NCBI RefSeq assembly: GCF_023757625.1
Contig: NZ_JALGBZ010000004.1
Location: forward strand, 62,001 to 126,000
Source of the DNA: Halomonas sp. S3-1-1
Lineage (GTDB): Bacteria; Pseudomonadota; Gammaproteobacteria; Pseudomonadales; Halomonadaceae
DNA length: 64,000 nt
Reading direction: 5' to 3'
Shown here: positions 8,177 to 17,451 of the stretch, piece after piece
How the letters are laid out: each line of letters starts with the position of its first letter
How positions within the stretch are numbered: the first letter of the stretch is position 1
Notes under the pieces: model-generated
What the model was told of the DNA's origin: nothing
Database searches by the model: none
The model's input: only the letters and a program-made list of their open reading frames with translations
Program-made: the position numbers and the translations under genes

Positions 8177-9331
8177 ATGAATTTCGAGCTAAGCGACGAC
8201 CAGGTAGCCTTTGCCGAGTTGGCCAAGGGCTTTGCCGACAAGGAGCTTGCGCCCAACGCCGCCGAGTGGGACCGCGAGGCGCACTTTCCCGTCGATGTGA
8301 TCAAGCGCGCCGGGGAGCTTGGCTTTTGCTCGCTCTACGCGCCGGAAAGCGTTGGTGGGCTTGCGCTATCGCGGCTGGATGCGAGCATCATCTTCGAGCA
8401 GCTTTCGATGGGCTGCACCTCGACCACCGCTTATCTCACCATTCACAACATGGTCACCTGGATGCTGGCAAGCTTTGGCCAAGCGGACGTCGTCGAGCAG
8501 TGGGGGCCGCGACTCGCCACCGGCGAGCTTCTGGGATCGTACTGCCTGACCGAGCCCGGTGCAGGGTCGGATGCCGCCTCACTCAAGACCACCGCCAAAC
8601 GCGACGGCGACGACTACGTGCTCAGTGGCAGCAAGATGTTCATCTCCGGCGCCGGCAGCACCGATTTTCTGGTCGTGATGGCGCGTACCGGGGGTGAAGG
8701 CGCCGGCGGTGTTTCCGCCTTCGCCGTGGATGCCAAAACCGATGGCATAAGCTACGGGCGCAAGGAGGACAAGATGGGCTGGAACAGCCAGCCCACCCGC
8801 ATGGTGAGCTTCGACGACGTACGCGTGCCGGCCAACCACCTGCTGGGCCGTGAAGGCGATGGCTTCAAGATCGCGATGAAGGGCCTGGACGGTGGGCGCA
8901 TCAACATTGCCACCTGCTCGGTCGGTACCGCTCAGCGCGCGATCAACGAGGCGCGCGACTACCTGCGCGAGCGCAAGCAGTTCGGCAAGCCCCTGGCGGA
9001 GTTTCAGGCGCTGCAGTTTCGCCTTGCCGATATGGTTACCGAGCTGGTCGCCGCGCGCCAGTTGGTGCACATGGCCGCGACCAAGCTCGACGCCGGCCAC
9101 GCGGATGCGCCGACCTACTGCGCCATGGCCAAGCGATTTGCCACCGACGTGGGATTCAAGGTGTGTGACGAGGCGCTGCAGCTTTTTGGCGGCAACGGCT
9201 ACATCAAGGAGTACCCGATGGAGCGCTTCGTGCGCGACACGCGGGTTCACCGCATTCTGGAAGGCTCCAACGAAATCATGCGCCTGATCATTGCTCGCCG
9301 GGCATTGGCCGAGGGCGCCAGCGAGCTATAG
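8177..9331 (+). CDS. acyl-CoA dehydrogenase, probably isobutyryl-CoA dehydrogenase
   Basis: FAD acyl-CoA dehydrogenase, 384 residues, full length. The first signature is CLTEPGAGSDAASLK near residue 120. The catalytic base is Glu362 in ILEGSNEIMR, near the C-terminus as in short- and branched-chain acyl-CoA dehydrogenases and unlike the isovaleryl enzyme upstream. The downstream hydrolase and 3-hydroxyisobutyrate dehydrogenase place it in valine degradation, where it would convert isobutyryl-CoA to methacrylyl-CoA. 2-Methylbutyryl-CoA from isoleucine is a plausible second substrate. A GGAGG ribosome site precedes the ATG, and a LiuR-like operator lies upstream. Confidence 0.88.
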   Translation: MNFELSDDQVAFAELAKGFADKELAPNAAEWDREAHFPVDVIKRAGELGFCSLYAPESVGGLALSRLDASIIFEQLSMGCTSTTAYLTIHNMVTWMLASFGQADVVEQWGPRLATGELLGSYCLTEPGAGSDAASLKTTAKRDGDDYVLSGSKMFISGAGSTDFLVVMARTGGEGAGGVSAFAVDAKTDGISYGRKEDKMGWNSQPTRMVSFDDVRVPANHLLGREGDGFKIAMKGLDGGRINIATCSVGTAQRAINEARDYLRERKQFGKPLAEFQALQFRLADMVTELVAARQLVHMAATKLDAGHADAPTYCAMAKRFATDVGFKVCDEALQLFGGNGYIKEYPMERFVRDTRVHRILEGSNEIMRLIIARRALAEGASEL

Positions 9332-9390
9332 TGAAGGTGACGCTTACACCAATGCCCATGCGCGGCGATTCACACCATAAGGATACCTTG

Positions 9391-10506
9391 ATGAGTAGCG
9401 TACTGTTTAACGAGCACGCCACCGACGATGGCCATATCGTGGGCGAAATCACGCTCAACGCCGAGCGCTCGCTTAACGCCCTGACGCTCGAGATGATCGA
9501 GCTGATGCGCCCGCAGCTGGCCGCCTGGCAGGACGACGCGCGGGTCGTTGCCATCGTGCTCGACAGCGCCGGCGACAAGGCCTTCTGCGCCGGGGGCGAC
9601 GTGGTGAGCCTGTACAAATCGATTACCGGCGAGCAGGACCCGGACTTTCCCGAGCGTTTTTTCGAAAGCGAATATCGCCTCGATTATGAGCTTCATACTT
9701 ACCCCAAACCGATCGTCTGCTGGGGCAGCGGTATCGTCATGGGCGGTGGGATGGGGTTGCTCAGCGCCTGCAGTCACCGCGTGGTGACCGAAACATCAAG
9801 ACTTGCCATGCCCGAAGTCACCATCGGCCTCTACCCGGACGTCGGCGCGAGCTGGTTTTTGAACCGCCTGCCGGTCGGTACCGGGCGCTTTCTTGCCATG
9901 ACCGGAAGCCCGATCAACGCGGTGGATGCGCTACACCTGGGTCTGGCCGATCGCTGCATCAAAAGCGACCAGTATCAAGCGCTGATGACCTCTCTAACCC
10001 GGGCGCGCTGGCAGCAGGAGGGCACTATCGACGCCCAAGGCGTGGTTAATCGAACGCTGCGCGAGCTGGAGCAGGCCTCGAAAGACACTTTCGCCGAGCT
10101 CGACACGCCGGTACTCAACGCCACGCCCTTGATTCGTGAGCTGATGGATCACGACACTACCGAGCAGATCGTGGCCGCGATTTTGGCCGTTGAAAGCGAG
10201 GACAGCTGGTTCAGCCGCGCCCAGAAAACGCTGGCCCACGGAAGTCCGGTGTCGATCGCGTTGATCGACGAGCAGCTCAAACGGGCGAAGTACATGTCGC
10301 TGGCCGAGGTGTTTCGCTCGGAGCTTGCGCTGTCGGTGCAGTGCTGCCGTCACAAGGAGTTTCCCGAAGGCGTGCGCGCGCTGTTGGTCGACAAGGACGG
10401 CTCGCCGGCCTGGAGCTATCCCGACGTCGCCTCGGTCGAACAGTTCTTTATCGATGAGCTTTTAGCCTCGCCTTGGGAAACGAGCCCGCTGGAGACGCTG
10501 GGCTAG
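9391..10506 (+). CDS. 3-hydroxyisobutyryl-CoA hydrolase / enoyl-CoA hydratase family
   Basis: Crotonase-fold enzyme of 371 residues, the length of 3-hydroxyisobutyryl-CoA hydrolases rather than of simple hydratases (about 260). It releases free 3-hydroxyisobutyrate from its CoA ester in valine degradation. Visible motifs are DKAFCAGGDVVSLYK (oxyanion hole), GIVMGGGMGLLSAC and MPEVTIGLYPDVGASWFLNR, where the hydrolase glutamate and aspartate lie. I place the start at the ATG at 9391, after AAGGATA, rather than at the in-frame GTG at 9331 overlapping the previous stop. A separate short enoyl-CoA hydratase for methacrylyl-CoA is not in this window. Confidence 0.88.
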   Translation: MSSVLFNEHATDDGHIVGEITLNAERSLNALTLEMIELMRPQLAAWQDDARVVAIVLDSAGDKAFCAGGDVVSLYKSITGEQDPDFPERFFESEYRLDYELHTYPKPIVCWGSGIVMGGGMGLLSACSHRVVTETSRLAMPEVTIGLYPDVGASWFLNRLPVGTGRFLAMTGSPINAVDALHLGLADRCIKSDQYQALMTSLTRARWQQEGTIDAQGVVNRTLRELEQASKDTFAELDTPVLNATPLIRELMDHDTTEQIVAAILAVESEDSWFSRAQKTLAHGSPVSIALIDEQLKRAKYMSLAEVFRSELALSVQCCRHKEFPEGVRALLVDKDGSPAWSYPDVASVEQFFIDELLASPWETSPLETLG

Positions 10507-10569
10507 CGCTCGTCTCGCGTTAACCAGTCACTTTTTAACCGCCCGGTTTCAATAACAAGGACAATCACC

Positions 10570-11472
10570 ATGACCACGATCGCATTCATCGGTTTGGGTA
10601 ACATGGGCGGCCCCATGGCCGCCAATTTGGCGAAGGCCGGCTTCGACGTGCACGCCTTCGATCTCAGCCAGGAAGCGCTGGCAAGCGCCAAATCCCACGG
10701 CTGCGAAGTCGCTGCTTCGGCGGCAGATGCCGCCCGCGGCGCCGACATCGTGATCTCCATGCTGCCCGCCGGCCAGCACGTACGTGCGCTGTTCGTCGAT
10801 GGCGAGACGCCGCTTGGCGATATTATCGAGCAGGGCGCGCTGGTCATCGACTCGTCGACCATCGACGCCGAAAGCGCGCGCGAAGTCGCTGCGGCGCTGG
10901 AGCAGAAGGGGATCAGCTTCATCGACGCGCCGGTATCCGGCGGGGTAGGCGGCGCCCAGGCAGGCACGCTGACCTTTATCGTGGGCGGTAGCGAAGAGCA
11001 GTTCAGCCGGGCCAAGCCGGTGCTCGATGTGATGGGCAAGAATATCTTTCACGCCGGCGAGCACGGCGCAGGGCAGGTGGCCAAGGCGTGCAACAACATG
11101 ATGCTGGCGATTTTAATGGCCGGCACCTGCGAGGCGATCAACATGGGCGTGAAAAACGGCCTCGACCCCGCGGTGCTCTCGGAGATCATGAAGCAAAGCT
11201 CCGGCGGCAACTGGGCGCTGAACGTCTATAACCCGTACCCTGGCGTGATGGAAAACGCGCCGGCATCAAACAACTACCAGGGCGGCTTTCTGACCGATCT
11301 GATGGTCAAGGATCTGGGCTTGGCCATGGATATCAGTCAGCAAAGCGCTTCGCCGGTACCGATGGGCTCCGCCGCCCGGGCCCTGTTTACGCTGCACAAG
11401 GCAAACGGCCACGGCCGGCTCGATTTTTCCAGCCTGATGACGTTTTATCGGGACAAGAAAAATGGGCAGTGA
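10570..11472 (+). CDS. mmsB: 3-hydroxyisobutyrate dehydrogenase
   Basis: NAD-dependent enzyme oxidising 3-hydroxyisobutyrate to methylmalonate semialdehyde, 300 residues, full length. The Rossmann motif FIGLGNMGGPMAANLAKAGF opens the protein. DAPVSGGVGGAQAGTL is the substrate-binding loop, and the catalytic lysine is in GQVAKACNNMMLAI near residue 175. It follows the hydrolase by 63 bases in the same direction. The next pathway enzyme, methylmalonate-semialdehyde dehydrogenase (mmsA), which often neighbours mmsB, is absent from this window. Confidence 0.95.
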   Translation: MTTIAFIGLGNMGGPMAANLAKAGFDVHAFDLSQEALASAKSHGCEVAASAADAARGADIVISMLPAGQHVRALFVDGETPLGDIIEQGALVIDSSTIDAESAREVAAALEQKGISFIDAPVSGGVGGAQAGTLTFIVGGSEEQFSRAKPVLDVMGKNIFHAGEHGAGQVAKACNNMMLAILMAGTCEAINMGVKNGLDPAVLSEIMKQSSGGNWALNVYNPYPGVMENAPASNNYQGGFLTDLMVKDLGLAMDISQQSASPVPMGSAARALFTLHKANGHGRLDFSSLMTFYRDKKNGQ

Positions 11473-11543
11473 GCGGGCGGCCTTGCCACTTAGCTGAACG
11501 AGCACCAAACTGGGTTTTTAGAACCCACTAACGAAGGATCGCC

Positions 11544-12170
11544 ATGATTACGCTTTGGGGCCGCGACAACTCCACGAACGTCAAAAAAGTGCGCTGGGTG
11601 CTCGAAGAGCTCGACATCGCTTACGACCAGGTTCAGGCAGGGCTCCAGCACGGCGTGAACGATACGCCAGCGTATCAGGCCATGAATCCAAATGCGCTGG
11701 TGCCGACACTGAAGGATGACACCACCGACAGCGTGCTGTGGGAGTCCAATACCATCGTGCGCTATCTGGCCGCCCAGTACGGCGAGGGCAAGCTTTGGAT
11801 CGATGAGCCTGCCAGGCGCGCCCAAGCCGAAAAGTGGATGGACTGGGCCAACACGCGGCTAAGCCCGGCACACCGCGTCATGCTGATGGGCTATGTTCGC
11901 ACCCCGCCGGAAGCGCGCGATTTGCAAACGCTGGAGGAGGGCACCGCGGCCTGCGAGGAGCTCTTCGCGCTTTTGGACGATGCGTTGGAACGTCAAACTT
12001 GGGTCTCCGGCGACGCGTTCGGCTTGGCCGATATCGCCGTGGCGCCTTTTGTTTACAACCTTTGGAACTGCGGCCTTACCTGGAATCCGCGCACCCATCT
12101 GGAGCGCTGGTACCAAACGCTGACCGAGCGGCCCGCGTTCCAAAAAGTGGTGATGATTCCCGTTAGCTAA
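11544..12170 (+). CDS. glutathione S-transferase family protein
   Basis: Soluble protein of 208 residues with an N-terminal thioredoxin-like domain ([20 protein letters not shown], residues 2-21) and an all-helical C-terminal domain. LVPTLKDD carries the cis-proline glutathione-binding turn and [12 protein letters not shown] the Ser-dependent glutathione contact. The active-site position near the N-terminus offers Ser/Asn, not Cys. It lies 71 bases after mmsB on the same strand and may ride on the same transcript. A detoxifying role against reactive methacrylyl-CoA would make sense but is inference only. Confidence 0.85.
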   Translation: MITLWGRDNSTNVKKVRWVLEELDIAYDQVQAGLQHGVNDTPAYQAMNPNALVPTLKDDTTDSVLWESNTIVRYLAAQYGEGKLWIDEPARRAQAEKWMDWANTRLSPAHRVMLMGYVRTPPEARDLQTLEEGTAACEELFALLDDALERQTWVSGDAFGLADIAVAPFVYNLWNCGLTWNPRTHLERWYQTLTERPAFQKVVMIPVS

Positions 12171-12216
12171 GTAGCCTGCCCGCGCTCCAGCGCGGGCACT
12201 GAACATGACCGCTTGG

Positions 12217-13140
12217 CTAAAAGCGCGCTTCCATTTCGGCCAGCTTCTCGTTCAGCGCTATCAAAACCGGCACTGACAAGCCGTGTTGCCGAGCGGCCGC
12301 GATCAGCGGCCCCAGGATCGCCGCCCGTTCCGTGGGCCGGCCGGCCTCGACATCCTGCAGCATCGACGCCTTGTTGCTCGCTGTGCCCTCGATCACCCCC
12401 CAGACCAGTGCCCGCCAGCTATCCTGCTCATTACTCCCAACCGGCGCTGCGATGTTCTCCAGCGCCATGATGGCCGCGACTTCGCTGATCACTGCTTCGA
12501 CTTGACGGGCATAAGCCGCTCCACGCAGCTCGCCATTGCGTATTCCGTGAATGGCCACCAGGGGATTAATCGCCGCGTTCACTGCCAGCTTCTGCCAGAG
12601 CCGGCGGCGAATGTCGTCGACCGCTGTGGCCTGGAGCCCAGCGCGATCAAGCCGTGCTGCCAGCGCGTGCGCGAAAGCGGCGTGGCGATCGTTCAGGTCG
12701 CCGATGAAGGTCTGCCCACGACCGGCGTGAACGATACGGTCATCACCCATGACATACGCGCCTTCCGTTGTGGTTGCGCACAGCACCGGGCCGGTCCATC
12801 GATCGGTGAGTTTAGGCTGCGTTAGAAAGCCGTTTTGCCAAAGCACCAGCGCCGTTGTAGAGGGTAGCAGCGAAGCGATGCTATCCAGTGCCGCTTCAGC
12901 GGCCATGGCTTTGGTCGTGAGATGGACGTGAGATGGCGATGCCGCTGCACTGTCGGCGAGCTTGGATGCCGTTATGGTTTTGAGGCAGTGTACGCGTGTT
13001 ATCCCAGTGGACGTTATAATGACCTGACGCTTGGTCAGGCAGCGGCGAGAAATGAGCGTAGTGGGAACATGAGCGTTTAATAAGTGCGCGAGTAGCCTTC
13101 CGATAGCACCGGGCCCAACGATCCAATGGTCATCAGTCAT
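12217..13140 (-). CDS. ketopantoate reductase family protein (PanE/ApbA-like)
   Basis: NADP-binding reductase of 307 residues from the ATG at 13138-13140. The frame is open further upstream, but the GxGxxG motif (WIVGPGAIGRLL, residues 6-17) then sits at the expected position and AGGGA lies before this ATG. LWQKLAVNAAINPLVAI is the hallmark Lys/Asn region of the C-terminal ketopantoate reductase domain. Family members reduce 2-dehydropantoate to pantoate for coenzyme A synthesis, but many paralogues have other 2-oxoacid substrates. No other pantothenate gene is nearby. It is convergent with the GST gene (about 46 bases between stops). Confidence 0.8.
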   Translation of the reverse strand: MTDDHWIVGPGAIGRLLAHLLNAHVPTTLISRRCLTKRQVIITSTGITRVHCLKTITASKLADSAAASPSHVHLTTKAMAAEAALDSIASLLPSTTALVLWQNGFLTQPKLTDRWTGPVLCATTTEGAYVMGDDRIVHAGRGQTFIGDLNDRHAAFAHALAARLDRAGLQATAVDDIRRRLWQKLAVNAAINPLVAIHGIRNGELRGAAYARQVEAVISEVAAIMALENIAAPVGSNEQDSWRALVWGVIEGTASNKASMLQDVEAGRPTERAAILGPLIAAARQHGLSVPVLIALNEKLAEMEARF

Positions 13141-13302
13141 GGGTATGAATCCCTGAATAAATCCAGAAAATCCGTCTCTTTGGGGCGTTAATAACAAACC
13201 GCGACGTTAGAGTTCGCTTCGATGTTTTGCTCAACCTGACTCGACGACATCAGCACCCATCGTGTTACGCCGTTCCCGTATCTGCCTACCCCAGCGGCGC
13301 TA

Positions 13303-14172
13303 TCAAACATTGATAGGCAAATAAAAGGTGAGATCGAAATGCTCATCTTGCTCGAGAAACTGGTTCTTTCGATAGTGCACGAAAGCCGGAGTCGTTTTAG
13401 CTCTAAAACCGGAGGCGGGGAGCCAGTGGTCCAGAATTTTACTGATATAGGGCAGAAGTTCGCCATAGCCACCGGTTAAATCAAAAGCTGCGTGAAGTCC
13501 ACCTGGAATGCGCATACTGTTGACCAACCCTCTTCTTAGCACAGGTGTATCGATAGCAAGGCAGGCGACGTAACGGCACTTCTCCAGCGAAACCCACGCA
13601 GGATTCGAGTGGTGTAGTCCCAGTTGCATATCGAAAGGGCGTCCCTCGGCGGCAGCCCATACTTTCAATGTTTGCCATGACTGACGAATGCTTCTGCTGT
13701 AACCCAAATGACGTACGTAAGCGACGGGCCGGTCGGGTAGTTCCACCAGGTTAGGGATAGGCAAAATAGCCGTTTGCAACCTCTTATATGCCGCTTCGAT
13801 CTCAGGATCGGTCGAGTACGACGCTGACATCTTGCTGCGATCGTATGTTCTCCATCGCCCCGGCGTCATTTCAAAATGGGCCTTGAAAGCTTTACTAAAC
13901 GAAGAGAGTGATGAAAAGCCGCACTGTTCCGCGACCTCAATGATAGGACGTTTAAGGTCGAACATGAGCTGGTTTGCCGCCTGCTCTAATCGTGTTCGTC
14001 TTACATAATGATGGACCGACTCACCTACTACCGCATGAAAGGTACGATGAAAGTGTTGTTCGGAATACGCGGCAATGCTGGCCAAAAAACGTCCCGAAAG
14101 TTCAGCGGACGTATCTCGATGAATTTCGTATACCACATCATTGATGCGGGAAATCTGCTGCGCAGTGGGCAT
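13303..14172 (-). CDS. AraC-family regulator with C-terminal GyrI-like effector domain
   Basis: Regulator of 289 residues with an unusual order: the AraC helix-turn-helix pair is N-terminal (about residues 8-108, including LAQ-like IIEVAEQCGFSSLSSFSKAF and the closing MTPGRWR), followed by a GyrI-like small-molecule-binding domain (about 130-289, with RPVAYVRHLGY). This is the Rob/SoxS-type layout that binds amphipathic or drug-like ligands. It is divergent from an aminotransferase gene with 124 bases between them, so that gene is the likely target. This pair has visibly lower G+C than its neighbours. An in-frame TTG or upstream start is possible, but the ATG at 14172 is well placed. Confidence 0.85.
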   Translation of the reverse strand: MPTAQQISRINDVVYEIHRDTSAELSGRFLASIAAYSEQHFHRTFHAVVGESVHHYVRRTRLEQAANQLMFDLKRPIIEVAEQCGFSSLSSFSKAFKAHFEMTPGRWRTYDRSKMSASYSTDPEIEAAYKRLQTAILPIPNLVELPDRPVAYVRHLGYSRSIRQSWQTLKVWAAAEGRPFDMQLGLHHSNPAWVSLEKCRYVACLAIDTPVLRRGLVNSMRIPGGLHAAFDLTGGYGELLPYISKILDHWLPASGFRAKTTPAFVHYRKNQFLEQDEHFDLTFYLPINV

Positions 14173-14296
14173 ATCAGATCACTTTGAAAGCATGAATGGA
14201 CAAAATTTTTAGCACAGGTGAACAATAAAGGTATCACAAATCGACATCTTTGATTTTTTGCGTGCGTTTAACATGGTTTTAAAAAGGAGATTCACC

Positions 14297-15442
14297 ATGC
14301 AAACGGCCAAACGTTTAGAGCGTATTCAACCCTCTTTTATCAGAGATATTCTCTCAGCCGCCTCGGAAATCAATATCCTCTCGTTAGCAGGCGGATTACC
14401 CGCCTCGGACCATTTCCCCTTGGCGCTGATGGCAAACCCCATGGCCCAGCTCGCTCATGATCCAACGCTGTTTCAATATGGCGAGACCCAAGGGTACGGG
14501 CCACTTCTGAGTCATCTAAAAGAGCACTATTCGATCAGCGAAATGCATCGCATGTTAATATGCAGTGGCTCCCAGCAAGGGCTTGATCTGATTGCTCGGG
14601 CCTTTTTGAATCCGGGTGAAGGCGTTGCCATGGAGGCGCCGGGTTATCCTGGAGCTTTGCAGGTATTTGCACTGTCGGGTGGCATGATTCACTCGGTAGC
14701 ACAGAACGTGAACGGGCCCGATATCGCCATGCTGGAGACCCTATTCGCATCCAAAAAAGTAAAGATGTTTTATGCCGTACCGGATTTCCATAATCCGACC
14801 GGCGTGAGTTGGACTTTGGAAATAAGGCAGAAAGTGGCGACTCTGTGCCGTCAATACGATATAGCCCTTGTCGAAGATGCCCCTTACCGTGAGTTACGTT
14901 TTACCGGTGATCACTTGCCAATGGTTTCATCGTTTTGTCCAGAGCGTGCGCTGGTGTTGCGCTCATTTTCGAAAATCGCGACGCCCGGGATACGCTTGGG
15001 CATGCTGAGTGCGCCTGCTCAATGGTTATCAGCATTGTTGAAAGTGAAGCAGGCCGCCGATCTGCATTCAGGTGTGCCGATGCAATCTCTATTGTTGAGC
15101 CTGCTTTCCAACCCCGAATTTCCGTCTTATATAAAAAGACTTTGCCAATGCTATGGAGAGCGCTATCAAGCCCTTGCCAACGCGCTTGAAAGCTACCTGG
15201 GAGGCGCTTTCGAATTTGCATCTGTTCAGGGCGGTATGTTTATTTGGCTTAGAATTCCAGGCGGGGACCCCCTCGATATTGCCAAACGCGCGCTATCAAA
15301 AGGTGTTGCTGTCGTGCCCGGTAATGCTTTTTACCATGACGATTTTTTGCCTTCTGAAGCCGCATTGAGACTGAATTTTAGCCATGCCTGCCCCAGCACG
15401 CTCAGAGAAGCGGTGCGCCGCTTAGCGACGCTACTGGTATAA
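14297..15442 (+). CDS. PLP-dependent aminotransferase class I/II (2-aminoadipate/MocR-like)
   Basis: Fold-type I aminotransferase of 381 residues from the ATG at 14297, which follows a strong AAAAAGGAGA ribosome site; the in-frame codons before it are not needed. Motifs are LAGGLPASDHFP (N-terminal clamp), ICSGSQQGLDLIARAF (phosphate cup), VPDFHNPTGVSW (Asn of PLP pocket), LVEDAPYRELRF (Asp of PLP ring), and VLRSFSKIATPGIRLG with the Schiff-base lysine near residue 230. The pattern is that of LysN/2-aminoadipate and MocR-domain aminotransferases without the DNA-binding domain. The amino donor is unknown. It is probably controlled by the divergent AraC-type gene. Confidence 0.87.
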   Translation: MQTAKRLERIQPSFIRDILSAASEINILSLAGGLPASDHFPLALMANPMAQLAHDPTLFQYGETQGYGPLLSHLKEHYSISEMHRMLICSGSQQGLDLIARAFLNPGEGVAMEAPGYPGALQVFALSGGMIHSVAQNVNGPDIAMLETLFASKKVKMFYAVPDFHNPTGVSWTLEIRQKVATLCRQYDIALVEDAPYRELRFTGDHLPMVSSFCPERALVLRSFSKIATPGIRLGMLSAPAQWLSALLKVKQAADLHSGVPMQSLLLSLLSNPEFPSYIKRLCQCYGERYQALANALESYLGGAFEFASVQGGMFIWLRIPGGDPLDIAKRALSKGVAVVPGNAFYHDDFLPSEAALRLNFSHACPSTLREAVRRLATLLV

Positions 15443-15520
15443 AGTATCTGTCGTGAGTGAGATGTCTATCGGGCATGAGTGCGTTTAACGCTTTCAAAAA
15501 ATTCCATTGTTTCAGGAAGT

Positions 15521-16834
15521 TCAACTGAGATCGTTGGAGAAACGCTGTATCGCGTCCACGACTTGCTTGGCGCCTTCCTGAATTTCCAGAATGACGCTGC
15601 CCGCTTGGCCTGCAAGCTCCAGCCCTTGCTCCGCTTCCTCCCGGGTGTTGAGCATCTGACGCGTGACGTCGTCGGACAACCGCTGGTTTTTTTCTACCAC
15701 GCCGCCGATTTCCACCGTGGCGGCGCTGGTGCTGGCCGCCAGTTTTCGTACTGCATCGGCAACGACCGCGAACCCGCGCCCCTGTTCGCCAGCCCGAGCG
15801 GCTTCGATGGCCGCATTGATCGCTAATAGGTTGGTCTGTACCGCAATGCCGCTGATCGTTTGGACGATGGCGTTTATCTGTACGGACTGCTGGCTCAGCG
15901 CTTCGATGCTTTCATTAGCGGTTTGCATTTCTGCGGCGATTTGACGCATGGTATCGACGGTTTGCTGCACGACGGTTGCGCCTTTCTTGGCACTGACATC
16001 GGTTTTCTGTGACACATCAAACGCCAAGGTGGCGCCTTCGCGTACCTGGACTTCTCGCGCCACCTGGTCGGTGACGACGCTGGCAAACTTCACCACTTTA
16101 CACAGATGGCCATCGGCGTTGTAAACCGGGTTATAGCTGGCTTCCAGCCACACTTCATTGCCCCGGCTATCGAGTCGTTTGAAGCGGTCCGACACGTATT
16201 CACCGCTATTGAGCTTTTGCCAGAAGCCTTCGTACTCTGGCGATTCCACCACGTCTTTGGGGCAGAACATGCGGTGGTGGCGGCCGGCGATATTTTCCAG
16301 CCGGTAGCCTGTTGCCTGCAAAAACTGCTCGTTGGCAGTAATGATGGTGCCATCAAGGTTGAATTGGATCACGGCGGTAGATCGAAGCAGCGCCGCAATG
16401 AAGGATTCACTCTCCTTGGCACCTTCGACTTTCTGCGTGACTTCGCGCCCGTAACCCTGCACGAAAGAGAGCTTGCCGCTTCTTTTGCGTATCGGCAGCC
16501 AGTCGATATTCAGCCAAATGAGCGAGCCGCTGGCATGCAGGTAGCGATAGTTGTCATTGACGGGTTCGAGCGCGTCAATGGCCTTGTTAAAATCTCGAAA
16601 GCATGGCAGCTCGGTGACGTAGGTCGGCAGAAAGTCTTTCATCGGCTTTCCCAACAGCTGCTCGCGCTTGTAACCCAAGGCACTGGCAAAGCTCTGATTA
16701 AGAGCTGCAATACATAGGTTGGCGTCCAGCGTAATGGATAGCATGCCCCGCTCCATCTGGTCCTGGATCTGACGAAGCGTTGCGACCCCTCTACGCTGAT
16801 TTTTGTGTTTTTTCTTGAGACGAAGATTAAACAT
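15521..16834 (-). CDS. soluble PAS-PAS methyl-accepting chemotaxis-type protein (Aer/BdlA-like)
   Basis: Cytoplasmic receptor of 437 residues with no membrane segment. Two PAS domains (about residues 30-140 and 150-265) are each followed by a PAC motif, the first with [20 protein letters not shown]. The C-terminal part (about 280-437) is a short signalling coiled coil whose hairpin tip reads [20 protein letters not shown] then DAVRKLA. The signalling domain is far shorter than in transmembrane receptors, and there is no pentapeptide tether at the C-terminus. Such proteins signal to CheA, or affect biofilm dispersal (BdlA), in response to redox or energy state; flavin or haem binding is likely but not shown. 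No che genes are nearby. The start chosen is the ATG at 16832-16834, seven bases after GGAG. Confidence 0.88.
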   Translation of the reverse strand: MFNLRLKKKHKNQRRGVATLRQIQDQMERGMLSITLDANLCIAALNQSFASALGYKREQLLGKPMKDFLPTYVTELPCFRDFNKAIDALEPVNDNYRYLHASGSLIWLNIDWLPIRKRSGKLSFVQGYGREVTQKVEGAKESESFIAALLRSTAVIQFNLDGTIITANEQFLQATGYRLENIAGRHHRMFCPKDVVESPEYEGFWQKLNSGEYVSDRFKRLDSRGNEVWLEASYNPVYNADGHLCKVVKFASVVTDQVAREVQVREGATLAFDVSQKTDVSAKKGATVVQQTVDTMRQIAAEMQTANESIEALSQQSVQINAIVQTISGIAVQTNLLAINAAIEAARAGEQGRGFAVVADAVRKLAASTSAATVEIGGVVEKNQRLSDDVTRQMLNTREEAEQGLELAGQAGSVILEIQEGAKQVVDAIQRFSNDLS

Positions 16835-17008
16835 CAACAGACTCCGAGTAGCGATATCGTTAGCTATCGGCTGAGGTGCTCGGCGCTTGAGCGTTAGCCT
16901 TTTAAATGCCTTGATGTACTGGCCAGATGGTCTGGTCTGTCGGGCGCGCCACGCTAAAAAATGCCCGTATGATCCAATCGCGCAAGCAAAAAACCTAAAG
17001 AGTTTTGT

Positions 17009-17386
17009 ATGCCCACCATACCCTTACTCATTATCGCTTTATTCTTTTTTCTCGGCGGTATCGCTCACTTCGCCTTGACCGATTTCTTCATTCTGGCTAT
17101 GCCGGATTATCTGGGGTACCACCGGGAGCTGGTGCTCATCAGCGGTGTCTTCGAGCTGTTGGGCGCCGTGGGCATTCTGGTTCCATCAACTAGAAAGCTG
17201 GCGGGGTGGGGGCTGATCGCGCTGATGGTGGCGGTGTTTCCCGCCAATGTTCATATGGCGCTACACCCCGAGGCGTTTCCCTCCATTCCCGTGTGGCTTC
17301 TTTATGCTCGCTTACCGCTGCAGGCGCTGTTGATCGCGTTCGTCTGGTGGGCTATCCATCGTAAAACTGCAGAACTTGCACCTTGA
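17009..17386 (+). CDS. small DoxX-like integral membrane protein
   Basis: Inner-membrane protein of 125 residues with about four hydrophobic helices. [19 protein letters not shown] at the N-terminus and [18 protein letters not shown] in the second quarter are typical of the DoxX family. The function of such small DoxX proteins is mostly unknown; some are linked to redox stress. It stands alone between a divergent chemoreceptor gene and an unrelated gene. Confidence 0.75.
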   Translation: MPTIPLLIIALFFFLGGIAHFALTDFFILAMPDYLGYHRELVLISGVFELLGAVGILVPSTRKLAGWGLIALMVAVFPANVHMALHPEAFPSIPVWLLYARLPLQALLIAFVWWAIHRKTAELAP

Positions 17387-17451
17387 GGTGCGCTCGACTC
17401 ATCTGCCCAATGAGCTATCCTGCTGGTTTTACGTTTAGGAAAAGTTGAGCG

